Assembly (NCBI RefSeq): GCF_019799965.1
Contig: NZ_JABGCJ010000007.1
Coordinates: forward strand, 230,169-294,168
Length of the DNA: 64,000 bases
DNA from: Modestobacter italicus
GTDB taxonomy: Bacteria; Actinomycetota; Actinomycetes; Mycobacteriales; Geodermatophilaceae
Reading direction: 5' to 3'
Shown: positions 7,800-15,739 of the stretch, one piece after another
Layout of the letters: each line of letters starts with the position of its first letter
Numbering within the stretch: the first letter of the stretch is position 1
Translations under genes and position numbers: made by a program
Notes under the pieces: model-generated
Seen by the model: the letters and a program-made list of their open reading frames with translations, nothing else
The model's database searches: none
Told to the model about the DNA's origin: nothing

Positions 7800-9158
7800 G
7801 TGCGGCGTGAGCCGAGCATCCTGCACCTGGACCTCGACGCCTTCTTCGCCGCCGTGGAGCAGCGGGACAAGCCCTCGCTGCGCGGCCGGCCGGTCGTGGT
7901 CGGCGGCACCGGCGGGCGGGGCGTGGTCGCCACCGCCTCCTACGAGGCGCGGGCGTTCGGCGCCCGCAGCGCCATGCCCACCGCCGAGGCGCGGCGGCTC
8001 TGCCCACCGGGCACCGCCTTCCTGGGCGGCCGGTTCGCCGCCTACCGGCGGACGTCGGACGTGGTCATGGCGTTGCTGCGGGAGCTCTCCCCGCTGGTCG
8101 AGCCGGTCTCGATCGACGAGGCCTACGTCGACCTGGCCGCCGGTGACCACGACCTCTCCGTCGCCGGGGTCACCGCCCTGGCCACCGACCTCAAGGCCCG
8201 CATCGCGGTGGCCACCGGTGGGGTCACCGGCTCGGTGGGCATCGGCACCTCCAAGTCGCTGGCCAAGATCGGCTCGGAGCTGCGCAAGCCGGACGGGCTG
8301 ACCGTCGTCCCGCCGGGGCAGGAGCTGGACGTGCTGCACCCGCTGCCGGTGCGCAGCCTCGGCGGGGTCGGCCCGGCCACCGCCGAGCGGCTGGCGCAAA
8401 TCTCGGTGAAGACGATCGGCGATCTGCACCGGCTCTCCCTGGTGGACCTGACCAGCCTGGTCGGTCAGGCACACGGCGCTGGGCTGTACCGGCTGGCCCG
8501 GGCCGACGACGACCGCCCGGTGATCACCGACCGGGAGGCGAAGTCGGTGAGCGCGGAGGAGACCTTCGCCCGCGACCTGACCGACCCGGCGCGGCTGGCC
8601 GCCGAGGTCGACGCGCTCGCCCAGCGGGTGGGCAGCCGGCTGCAGCGCTCGGGCACGTCGGGCCGGACGGTGACGCTGAAGGTCCGCCGGTACGACTTCA
8701 GCACGCTCACCCGCTCGCAGACCCTGCCGCACGCCGTCGACGACCCCCGGCAGATCGCCGAGATCGCCCACCGGCTGCTCGCCGCGGTCGACCGCAGCGG
8801 CGGCCTCCGGCTGCTCGGGGTCGGCGTCTCCGGGCTGTCGCCCTACGCGCAGGGCGACCTGTTCGCCGAGGCGCTGGCCCCGGTGGAGGACGCCGTCGTG
8901 GACGAGGACCCGACCGGCGAGCCGGTGGTCGAGCCGGTGCCGGCGGACCCGGCGCCCGGTCCGGCGGTGGTGGCCTGGTACCCCGGCCAGGACGTCGTCC
9001 ACCCGGAGCACGGTGCGGGCTGGGTGTGGGGCAGCGGGCTCAACCGGGTGACCGTGCGGTTCGAGGGGCCACGGACGGCGCCGGGCCGGGTGCGCACCCT
9101 GGCCGCCGACGACCCGGACCTGCAGCCGGCCGACCCCCCGGACTGGACCACCCCCTGA
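7800..9158 (+). CDS. dinB: DNA polymerase IV (Y-family, DinB)
   Basis: 452 aa. Begins MRREPSILHLDLDAFFAAVEQ, with the catalytic Asp of the palm, followed by SIDEAYVDL (catalytic Asp-Glu). Little-finger residues end near 350. A C-terminal extension (roughly 380-452) contains YPGQDVVHPEHGAGWVWG, a module seen in actinobacterial DinB proteins but absent from E. coli Pol IV. The start GTG 7800 is set by the strong purine-rich GGGAGGGGGAGGC just upstream. No canonical beta-clamp pentapeptide was obvious to me at the extreme C-terminus. Performs translesion synthesis. Confidence 0.93.
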   Translation: MRREPSILHLDLDAFFAAVEQRDKPSLRGRPVVVGGTGGRGVVATASYEARAFGARSAMPTAEARRLCPPGTAFLGGRFAAYRRTSDVVMALLRELSPLVEPVSIDEAYVDLAAGDHDLSVAGVTALATDLKARIAVATGGVTGSVGIGTSKSLAKIGSELRKPDGLTVVPPGQELDVLHPLPVRSLGGVGPATAERLAQISVKTIGDLHRLSLVDLTSLVGQAHGAGLYRLARADDDRPVITDREAKSVSAEETFARDLTDPARLAAEVDALAQRVGSRLQRSGTSGRTVTLKVRRYDFSTLTRSQTLPHAVDDPRQIAEIAHRLLAAVDRSGGLRLLGVGVSGLSPYAQGDLFAEALAPVEDAVVDEDPTGEPVVEPVPADPAPGPAVVAWYPGQDVVHPEHGAGWVWGSGLNRVTVRFEGPRTAPGRVRTLAADDPDLQPADPPDWTTP

Positions 9159-9220
9159 TCGGGTGGGGCAGCCCCTTCGGGGCATGCGCCGGGGCCGGTG
9201 GTCACGCCAGACTCACCGAC

Positions 9221-9853
9221 GTGCCCCAGGACCCCGCGAACACCCCGGACGACGACGCCCTCGTCGACCCGGCCCACGGGCCTGCGCTGACCGAGCGGGC
9301 GTTCCGGGCCGCAGCCGGACGCGGCGACCAGCAGGCGGCGCTGGAGCTCGCCGTCCTGCTGCGCGAGGCGGGCCGGCAGCTGGAGGCCTGGCACTGGGCC
9401 CAGCTCGCTGCCGACACCGGCTCCCGGGCCGCCGCCACCACCCTGGCCTGCTGGCGCTGGGAGGAGAGCCGCGACCCCGCGCTGGAGCCGCAGCTGCGGG
9501 CCGGCGCCGAGCACTCCGAGGTCGCCCGCGCCGCGCTGGCCGACCTGCTGCGCAGCACCCGCCGGGTCGAGGAGGCCCGCACCGTGCTCGAGCGCGGTGC
9601 CGCCCGCGGCGAGGTGGCCGCCTGGCTGCCGCTGGGCAACCTGTACCGGGACGAGCTGGACGACGTCGTCGCCGCGGAGGCCGCCTACCGGGCCGGCATC
9701 GAGGGCGGCGACCTGCACTCGCACCACAACCTCGGGGTGCTGCTGCTGGGTGCCGGGGACGTCGACACCGCCATCGAGCACTTCTCCATCGCCGCTGCCG
9801 GCGGGGACGAGCTGGCCGCGCTGGTGCTGCGCGAGGTCCTGGACGAGGGTTGA
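9221..9853 (+). CDS. TPR/Sel1-like repeat protein
   Basis: 210 aa from GTG 9221 (CAGACT, a weak -10, lies 7 nt before it). The sequence consists of ~35-residue helical repeats rich in Ala/Leu/Glu with the pattern A..G...A...L, for example LGNLYRDELDDVVAAEAAYRAGIEGGD and HHNLGVLLLGAGDVDTAIEHFSIAAAGGD. These are tetratricopeptide/Sel1-type scaffolds for protein contacts. No signal peptide or enzymatic domain. Ends 12 nt from the convergent thiD stop. Confidence 0.75.
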   Translation: MPQDPANTPDDDALVDPAHGPALTERAFRAAAGRGDQQAALELAVLLREAGRQLEAWHWAQLAADTGSRAAATTLACWRWEESRDPALEPQLRAGAEHSEVARAALADLLRSTRRVEEARTVLERGAARGEVAAWLPLGNLYRDELDDVVAAEAAYRAGIEGGDLHSHHNLGVLLLGAGDVDTAIEHFSIAAAGGDELAALVLREVLDEG

Positions 9854-9865
9854 CGGCTCAGCCGG

Positions 9866-10684
9866 TCACCAGTGCCCGGCGAAGTGGTGGACCGGGCCGT
9901 GCCCGGAGCCCACGCCCAGCTCCCCGCCGGCGGTCAGCGCCGCCTGCAGGTAGTCGCGGGCGTCCTCGACCAGCGACGCCCAGTCCGGCTCGTCCCCGGC
10001 CAGCCGGGCGCGGGCCGCCAGCGCCGCCAGCGCCGAGGACAGCGTGCAGCCGGTGCCGTGCGTCGACGACGTCGCCACCCGCGGACGGCGGGTCTGCACC
10101 ACCCCGGCCGCGGTGACCAGCACGTCGACGCTGTCGTCGCCGCCCAGGTGCCCGCCCTTGAGCAGCACCGCGGCCGGCCCCAGCGCGAGCAGCGCGGTGG
10201 CCTGCGGGGCGAGCTCGTCGACGGTGGTCGCGGGTGCGACGTCCAGCAGCGCCGCGGCCTCGGGCACGTTGGGGGTGAGCAGGTCGGTCACCGGCAGCAG
10301 GTCGGTGCGGACGGCGTCCACCGCCTCGGCCGAGATCAGCCGGTCACCGCTGGTCGCCACCATCACCGGGTCGCACACCACGGGCCCGGCCGGCCGGCCG
10401 GCCAGCAGCGCGGCGACCTCGCGCACCACCTCGGCGGTGCCCAGCATCCCCAGCTTGGTGGCGTGCACGGTCACGTCGTCCAGCAGCGTGCGCACCTGCT
10501 CCCCCACGAAGCCGGCCGGGACGCCGTGCACGCCGGTGACCCCGCGGGTGTTCTGCGCGGTCAGCGCGGTGAGCACCGCCGTGCCGTAGACGCCCAGGGC
10601 GCTGAAGGTCTTCAGGTCGGCCTGGATGCCGGCGCCGCCGCTGGGGTCGCTGCCGGCGATGGTCAGCGCCACCGCCGCGGTCAT
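9866..10684 (-). CDS. thiD: Hydroxymethylpyrimidine / phosphomethylpyrimidine kinase
   Basis: 272 aa ribokinase-fold enzyme that phosphorylates HMP and HMP-P to HMP-PP for thiamine synthesis. Motifs: [20 protein letters not shown] at the N-terminus, [21 protein letters not shown], and the anion-hole/catalytic segment [11 protein letters not shown]. The start at 10684 overlaps the thiE stop by 4 nt. Third gene of thiM-thiE-thiD, under the TPP riboswitch. Confidence 0.94.
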   Translation of the reverse strand: MTAAVALTIAGSDPSGGAGIQADLKTFSALGVYGTAVLTALTAQNTRGVTGVHGVPAGFVGEQVRTLLDDVTVHATKLGMLGTAEVVREVAALLAGRPAGPVVCDPVMVATSGDRLISAEAVDAVRTDLLPVTDLLTPNVPEAAALLDVAPATTVDELAPQATALLALGPAAVLLKGGHLGGDDSVDVLVTAAGVVQTRRPRVATSSTHGTGCTLSSALAALAARARLAGDEPDWASLVEDARDYLQAALTAGGELGVGSGHGPVHHFAGHW

Positions 10685-11334
10685 GCCGGCACCCCGCTCA
10701 GTGCGGTGCGCAGCGCCCGGGCCGCCGCGGCCGGATCGGCCGCGGTGCAGATGTCGGAGACGACGCAGATGCCGTCCACCCCGGTCGCGGCGACCGCGGC
10801 GGCGTTCTCCGCCGAGATGCCGCCGATCGCCACCGACGCCAGCCCGCCGGCCCGCGCCCGGGCGGCCAGCGCCCGGGCGCCGTCCAGGCCCAGCGCCGCA
10901 CCGGCGTCGGGCTTGGTGGGGGTGGACCAGACGGGGCTGAGCCCCACCAGGTCGACCACCCCGGCCGGCAGGGCCAGCACGTCGTCGAGCTCGGCGGCGC
11001 TGCCCACCGAGACACCGACCAGTGCGCCGGGCCCCAGCAGCGTGCGCGCCTCGGTGGGCGGCAGGTCGTCGGCGCCCACGTGCACCCCGTCGGCGCCGGT
11101 GAGCACCGCGACGTCGACGGCGTCGTTCACGATCAGCGCCACGCCCGGCGGCAGCACCGCCTGCACCGCGCGGACCAGCGCCAGCAGGTCACGACGGGAG
11201 GCCGTCTTGTCCCGGACCTGGACGGCGGTGACCCCACCGGCGACCGCGGCGGCGACCACCTCCGGCACCGACCGCGGGGCGCAGAGCACCGTGTCGGTCA
11301 CCAGGTAGAGCGTCGGGTCGAAGCGGGCCCTCAT
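10681..11334 (-). CDS. thiE: Thiamine-phosphate synthase
   Basis: 217 aa TIM barrel joining HMP-PP and THZ-P. Shows [10 protein letters not shown] at the N-terminus, [57 protein letters not shown] and [29 protein letters not shown], all diagnostic for ThiE. ATG 11334 overlaps the thiM stop (ATGA). The longer upstream frame is Arg-rich shadow of thiM. Confidence 0.94.
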   Translation of the reverse strand: MRARFDPTLYLVTDTVLCAPRSVPEVVAAAVAGGVTAVQVRDKTASRRDLLALVRAVQAVLPPGVALIVNDAVDVAVLTGADGVHVGADDLPPTEARTLLGPGALVGVSVGSAAELDDVLALPAGVVDLVGLSPVWSTPTKPDAGAALGLDGARALAARARAGGLASVAIGGISAENAAAVAATGVDGICVVSDICTAADPAAAARALRTALSGVPA

Positions 11335-12125
11335 GAGGCGCGGACGTCGGCGGCGGCCAGGGCGTCGCCGTCCACGGCGTCGAGTGCGTCCAGCCACAGC
11401 GCGGCGAAGGTGCCCGGCCCGGCGGCCCGCGCGGCGGCGGCCTCGGCGGCGAGCGCCACGTGGGCGTGCGCGGCCACGGTGGCGGTCATCAGGTCGCCGG
11501 CGGTGGCGAGGTAGGCGGCGACCACCCCGCCCAGCGCGCACCCGGCGCCGGTGGTGCGGGTCAGCAGCGGCGACCCACCGCCGACCCGGACCACCCGCTC
11601 CCCGTCGGTCACCACGTCCACCGGCCCGCTGACCGCGACGATGCCCAGCGTCCGGCGGGCCAGCTCCTGCGCCGCCTCCAGCGCCGCCTCCGGGGAGTCG
11701 GTGCTCTCCACGCCGCGACCGCCGTTCCCGGTGCCGGCCAGCGCGAGCACCTCCGAGGCGTTGCCCCGGACGACGGTCGGCCGCAGCTGGACCAGGTCCG
11801 CGGCGAGCTCGGTGCGGAACGTGAGGCCACCGACCGCCACCGGGTCGAGCACCCAGGGGCGGCCGGACTCACCGGCGGCGCGGGCGGCCAGCCGCATCGC
11901 CTCGGCGGTGCGCTGGTGCACCGTGCCCAAGTTGACCAGGACGGCGGAGGCGACGGCGGCGAACTCCCCGGCCTCGGCGGGCTCGTCGACCATCGCCGGG
12001 GCCGCGCCGATGGCCAGCAGGGCGTTGGCCGTGATGGTCTGCACGACCGTGTTCGTGAGGCAGTGCACCAGGGGTGCGGAGTCGCGCAGCGCCGTGCCGG
12101 CGGCGCGCAGAGCGGTGGCGTCCAC
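11331..12125 (-). CDS. thiM: Hydroxyethylthiazole kinase
   Basis: 264 aa. Salvages the thiazole moiety by phosphorylation. Recognisable by [55 protein letters not shown] and [12 protein letters not shown] (catalytic Cys loop). The start is GTG 12125, preceded by AAGGGA, the ribosome-binding site embedded in the riboswitch 3' strand. Because thiM salvages thiazole and no thiazole-synthesis gene (thiG/thiO/thiS) is present here, this operon alone supports salvage plus coupling. Confidence 0.94.
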   Translation of the reverse strand: MDATALRAAGTALRDSAPLVHCLTNTVVQTITANALLAIGAAPAMVDEPAEAGEFAAVASAVLVNLGTVHQRTAEAMRLAARAAGESGRPWVLDPVAVGGLTFRTELAADLVQLRPTVVRGNASEVLALAGTGNGGRGVESTDSPEAALEAAQELARRTLGIVAVSGPVDVVTDGERVVRVGGGSPLLTRTTGAGCALGGVVAAYLATAGDLMTATVAAHAHVALAAEAAAARAAGPGTFAALWLDALDAVDGDALAAADVRAS

Positions 12126-12130
12126 GCCGT

Positions 12131-12207
12131 GACATCCCTTCGCCAGTGCGAACTGGAGCAGGTTCGACGGGTGTGTTCTCAGTCCCGGGCGGGACACCCC
12201 GTGTCAG
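12131..12207 (-). ncRNA. TPP riboswitch (THI element) controlling thiMED
   Basis: Read on the minus strand, the 5' segment CACGGGGTGTCC is followed by CTGAGA (12182-12177), ACACCCGTC, GAACCTG (12165-12159) and finally GCGAAGGGATG. These are the conserved blocks of the thiamine-pyrophosphate aptamer in the correct order and spacing. The AAGGGA of the last block is also the thiM ribosome-binding site, so ligand binding should hide it and block translation initiation rather than act only by termination. Confidence 0.93.
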
Positions 12208-12213
12208 GCCGGG

Positions 12214-12222
12214 ACGCTAGCA
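12214..12222 (-). promoter_or_regulatory. Extended -10 promoter for the thiMED operon
   Basis: Minus-strand TGCTAGCGT fits an extended -10 (TGnTAnnnT). A start about 7 nt downstream would coincide with the 5' end of the TPP riboswitch. No good -35 at 17 bp, consistent with the extended form. Confidence 0.45.
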
Positions 12223-12314
12223 CCGAGCCCGGCCACGCGCGGCCGGGATGATCGCCCGCTTGATCACGAGCTCCTGACCTGCGACTCTGTGCGCCGGACC
12301 CAGGAGGAGGGCAC

Positions 12315-12878
12315 GTGGACCCCATCGCCGTGGCCTTCCTCGTCGTCGGCGGGCTGGGCCTGCTCGTGCTCGTCGTCGCGCTGCTGGCCGGCGAGCTCGG
12401 GGAGATCGGCCCGATCGACGCCGACGGCCCCTTCTCCCTGCCCGCGATCGCCGCGTTCCTCGGTGGGATCGGGTTCGGTGGCGCCGCGGCCACCGCGCTG
12501 CTGCCCGCCCTGCCCGGCGCCGTCACCGTGCTGCTCGCCCTGGTGGCGGGGCTGGCGGTGGCGCTCCCGCTGGCCGCCGGCGCCGTCCGGTTGTCGGCTG
12601 TGCTGCGGGACATGCCGACCGAGCCGACGCTCACCGCCGACCGGCTGCTCGGTGCCCAGGGGGTCGTCGTCTCCCGGGTGCCCGCGGGTGGGCTCGGCGA
12701 GGTCCGGCTCGCCGTGGCCGGCCAGCAGCTCAAGTACCACGCGCGCAGCGACGTGCCGTTGCCCGCGGGCACCCCGGTCTACGTCGTCGACACCCTCACG
12801 GAGACCTCCGTGCAGGTCGTCTCCACCGCACCGGAGACGACCGACCCTCTCCCAGACCCCGGAGGAACCCGGCCGTGA
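12315..12878 (+). CDS. NfeD-like membrane protein paired with flotillin
   Basis: 187 aa with three hydrophobic segments (about residues 4-26, 45-70, 75-95) followed by a soluble C-terminal OB-fold-like part (LLGAQGVVVSRVPAGGLGEVRL, then VYVVDTLTETSVQVV). This architecture and its position directly before flotillin match NfeD1b/YuaF-type proteins that work with flotillin in membrane microdomains. Start GTG 12315 has AGGAGGAGG upstream. Its stop overlaps the flotillin GTG start by 4 nt, implying tight translational coupling. Confidence 0.75.
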   Translation: MDPIAVAFLVVGGLGLLVLVVALLAGELGEIGPIDADGPFSLPAIAAFLGGIGFGGAAATALLPALPGAVTVLLALVAGLAVALPLAAGAVRLSAVLRDMPTEPTLTADRLLGAQGVVVSRVPAGGLGEVRLAVAGQQLKYHARSDVPLPAGTPVYVVDTLTETSVQVVSTAPETTDPLPDPGGTRP

Positions 12879-14413
12879 CCCTGCTCATCGCCATCGGCGG
12901 CATCGCCGTCCTCGTGCTCCTGCTCGTGCTGCTGGTGCTCTCCCGGATCAAGGTCGCCGGGCCGAACCAGGCGTTCCTGGTGACCGGCCGGCAGGGCCGC
13001 TCGGTCACCGGCACCGACGGGGCGGTCAGCCGGGACATGTCCGGGCAGAAGGTCGTCATGGGGGCCAGCGTCTTCGTCCTCCCGGTGGTGCAGAAGCTGC
13101 ACTCGATCGACCTGTCCAGCCGCCGCATCCCGGTCGGCATCCGCGGCGCAGTGAGCCTGCAGGGCGTCAAGTGCGACCTCGAGGGCGTCGCGATCGTCAA
13201 GGTCGGCGGCAACGAGGGCGCGATCCGCGCCGCGGCGCAGCGGTTCCTCGCCCAGCAGGAGGGCATCGACACCTTCACCTCCGAGGTGCTGGCCGGTGCC
13301 CTGCGGTCGATCGTCGGCCGGCTGACCATCGAGGAGATCATCCGCGACCGGGCCGCCTTCGCCTCCGCCGTCGCCGAGGAGGCCGAGTCCTCCTTGACCG
13401 GCCAGGGGCTGGTGCTGGACACCTTCCAGTTGCAGGACATCCAGGCCGAGGGCACCTACCTCGCCGACCTGGGCCGCCCGGAGGCCGCGCGGGTGCTCAA
13501 GGAGGCCAGCATCGCCGAGGCCCGCGCCCGGCAGGCCGCCCAGCAGGAGCAGCTGCTCGCCGACGAGGCGATCGCGGTCTCCCAGCGCCAGTTGCAGCTC
13601 AAGCAGGCCGAGATCGACGCGGAGATCGACGCCGCCAAGGCCCGCGCCGCGGCCGCCGGCCCGCTGGCCCAGGCCGCCCAGGACCAGGAGGTGCTCACCG
13701 CGCAGGAAAAGGTCGCCGAGCGGACGGCGGCGCTGACCCAGGCGCAGCTGGACACCAAGGTGCGCCGTCCGGCCGACGCCGAGCGGTACCGCGTGGAGCA
13801 GGAGGCCGAGGGCCGGAAGAACTCCGCCATCCTCACCGCGGAGGCGCAGCGGCAGGCCACCATCGCGGCCGCCCAGGCCGCGGCCGAGCAGGCCCGGCTG
13901 TCCGGTGAGGGCGAGCGGGCCCGCCGTTCGGCGCTGGCCGAGGCGGAGGCGATCGAGGGCGCCAAGCGCGGTGAGGCGGAGAAGCAGCGCCGTCAGGCCA
14001 TCGCCGACGCGGTCGAGCGGGAGGGCGCCGCGGAGGCCGCCGCGATCCTGGCCCGCGGCAAGGCCGAGGCCGAGTCGATGGACGCCCGCTCCGAGGCGTT
14101 CGCCAACTACGGCGAGGCCGCGATCCTCGACCTGCTGGTCAAGGTCCTCCCCGAGGTGGTGGCAGCCGCCTCGGCCCCGCTCTCGGCGGTGGAGAAGATG
14201 ACCGTCATCTCCGCGGACGGTGCCGGTTCGCTCGGCCGCTCGGTCGCGGCGAACGTGGCCCAGGGCCTGCAGCTGTCCGGTGACCTCACCGGCCTGGACG
14301 TCGCCGCGATGCTCAAGCGGCTGGGCAGTGGGGCCGCCGACGGCGTGGGCGAGTCGGCGCCGGTGACCCGTGTGCCGCTCGACGGCAACGGGGCCGCACC
14401 GGCCCGCGACTGA
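12875..14413 (+). CDS. Flotillin-like SPFH/Band 7 protein
   Basis: 512 aa. One N-terminal transmembrane segment (residues 1-23), an SPFH domain (about 35-200, with KVVMGASVFVLPVVQKLHSIDLSSRRI) and a long Glu/Ala-rich coiled coil (about 200-400, with EAEAIEGAKRGEAEKQRR). The C-terminal globular part contains DLLVKVLPEVVAAASAPL. This is the flotillin layout: an oligomeric scaffold of functional membrane microdomains. Cotranscribed with the NfeD-like gene; no yuaI-like third gene is evident. The GNAT gene downstream starts 85 bp later. Confidence 0.9.
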   Translation: MTLLIAIGGIAVLVLLLVLLVLSRIKVAGPNQAFLVTGRQGRSVTGTDGAVSRDMSGQKVVMGASVFVLPVVQKLHSIDLSSRRIPVGIRGAVSLQGVKCDLEGVAIVKVGGNEGAIRAAAQRFLAQQEGIDTFTSEVLAGALRSIVGRLTIEEIIRDRAAFASAVAEEAESSLTGQGLVLDTFQLQDIQAEGTYLADLGRPEAARVLKEASIAEARARQAAQQEQLLADEAIAVSQRQLQLKQAEIDAEIDAAKARAAAAGPLAQAAQDQEVLTAQEKVAERTAALTQAQLDTKVRRPADAERYRVEQEAEGRKNSAILTAEAQRQATIAAAQAAAEQARLSGEGERARRSALAEAEAIEGAKRGEAEKQRRQAIADAVEREGAAEAAAILARGKAEAESMDARSEAFANYGEAAILDLLVKVLPEVVAAASAPLSAVEKMTVISADGAGSLGRSVAANVAQGLQLSGDLTGLDVAAMLKRLGSGAADGVGESAPVTRVPLDGNGAAPARD

Positions 14414-14497
14414 CGCGCAGGCGCTCCGCGGGAGCGTTCGCGGGTCCGATGTGCTGGGGTACCCGCGGCCGTCGGGCCCGCCTGCGACGATGACGCC

Positions 14498-14953
14498 GTG
14501 ACCGACGCCCCCACGCTGCGCACCGCCCGGTTCGCCGAGCTGACCCCCGCCGAGCTGTACGGGCTGCTGCGGCTGCGGGTCGACGTCTTCGTCGTCGAGC
14601 AGGAGTGCCCGTACCCGGAGCTGGACGGCCGGGACACCGAGCCGACCACCGTGCACCTGTGGTTCGCCGACGACGAGGGCACGGTGCTGTCCACCATCCG
14701 CCTGCTGGAGAACGGCGAGGACCGGGCGATCGGCCGGGTGGCCACCGCCGCCTCGGCGCGTGGCCGAGGGCTGTCGGCCCAGTTGGTGCGGCGGGGCATC
14801 GAGCTGTGCGAGGGGCGCACCATCGACATCGGGGCGCAGGCGTACCTGGAGTCCTGGTACGAGCGGTTCGGTTTCCGCCGGTCGGGGCCGGACTACCTGG
14901 AGGACGGCATCCCGCACCTGCCGATGCGGCTGGCGGGCAGCCACCCGGGCTGA
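14498..14953 (+). CDS. GNAT N-acetyltransferase, ElaA family
   Basis: 151 aa. The opening LTPAELYGLLRLRVDVFVVEQECPYPELDGRD and the segment LSTIRLLENGEDRAIGRVATAASARGRGLSAQLV (acetyl-CoA pyrophosphate-binding loop) are typical of ElaA-type GNATs, as is AQAYLESWYERFGFRRSGPDYLEDGIPHLPM. Substrate unknown. The GTG 14498 start is preceded by a near-consensus GACGAT 6 nt upstream. Confidence 0.87.
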   Translation: MTDAPTLRTARFAELTPAELYGLLRLRVDVFVVEQECPYPELDGRDTEPTTVHLWFADDEGTVLSTIRLLENGEDRAIGRVATAASARGRGLSAQLVRRGIELCEGRTIDIGAQAYLESWYERFGFRRSGPDYLEDGIPHLPMRLAGSHPG

Positions 14954-15136
14954 CCTGGGGCGGACGCTGGGTCACCGGGCCACTCGGCGAGCTGTCATCC
15001 CGGCGACGATCCCGTCACCCAGCGGAGTGACTCGGTGACCATGCGTCTTCTACTGGCGTCTCCTGAGCCCTAGCGTCCAGGGCTCCGAGGTGGCCTCAGC
15101 CGGCCGACCTCACCGGAGTCCCGGAGAGAGCCAGGC

Positions 15137-15739
15137 ATGACGAGGGTGCGCCCCCGCCGTCCCAGCCGTCGCGCGGCGCGACGGGGCGTCGTCGTGTCCG
15201 CAGCAGGTGCCCTGGCGCTGGCGACGGCGCTGGTGTGGCAGTCGGCCTACGCGGGGTTCACCGACACCACCGCGGCCGTTCCGCTGCCCACCGTGACCAC
15301 CGGGACGGTCGCCCTGTCCGATGACGCGGGGGGCACCCTGTTCACGGTTTCGGGCCTGAAGCGAGGAGACTCCGGGACCCGGTGCATCTCCGTGACCTCC
15401 ACCGGCACCGTGCCGGCAGGCATCCGGATGTACGCAACCGGGCGCTCGGACACCAACGGCCTGGCCAGCGCACTCCGGCTGACCGTCCGGATCGGCACCG
15501 GCGGGGGCTACGCCGACTGTGCAGGCTTCCGGTCGAACGCCTCGGTGTACGACGGCACCCTGGCGGCCTTCCCCACCGACAGATGGGCAGACGGCCTGGG
15601 CACCTGGACGACGTCGGGCGATCCGGCCGGTGAGCAGCGGACCTACGAGATCACCTACAGCCTCCCGGTCAACACCCAGGGCACGGTGCAGAGCGGGTCG
15701 GCGACGGTCACCTTCGTCTGGGAGGCCCAGTCCCGATGA
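15137..15739 (+). CDS. Secreted TasA/camelysin-like protein (SipW-dependent type)
   Basis: 200 aa. An Arg-rich N-terminus, a hydrophobic stretch (about 17-38) and a cleavage region AYAGFTDTTA resemble substrates of SipW-type signal peptidases. The mature part is Thr/Ser/Gly-rich beta-structured sequence (CISVTSTGTVPAGIRMY, YEITYSLPVN, SATVTFVWEA), as expected of camelysin/TasA-like surface proteins. GGAGAGAGCC precedes ATG 15137. Its stop overlaps the start of the SipW-LamG gene (ATGA), so enzyme and probable substrate are coupled. Fibre formation is an inference. Confidence 0.6.
   Translation: MTRVRPRRPSRRAARRGVVVSAAGALALATALVWQSAYAGFTDTTAAVPLPTVTTGTVALSDDAGGTLFTVSGLKRGDSGTRCISVTSTGTVPAGIRMYATGRSDTNGLASALRLTVRIGTGGGYADCAGFRSNASVYDGTLAAFPTDRWADGLGTWTTSGDPAGEQRTYEITYSLPVNTQGTVQSGSATVTFVWEAQSR

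Noticed and set aside
5826-9185. A 1119-codon minus-strand open frame
   Set aside because: Antisense and out-of-frame shadow of the HNH, cupin, methyltransferase and dinB genes; no recognisable protein features.
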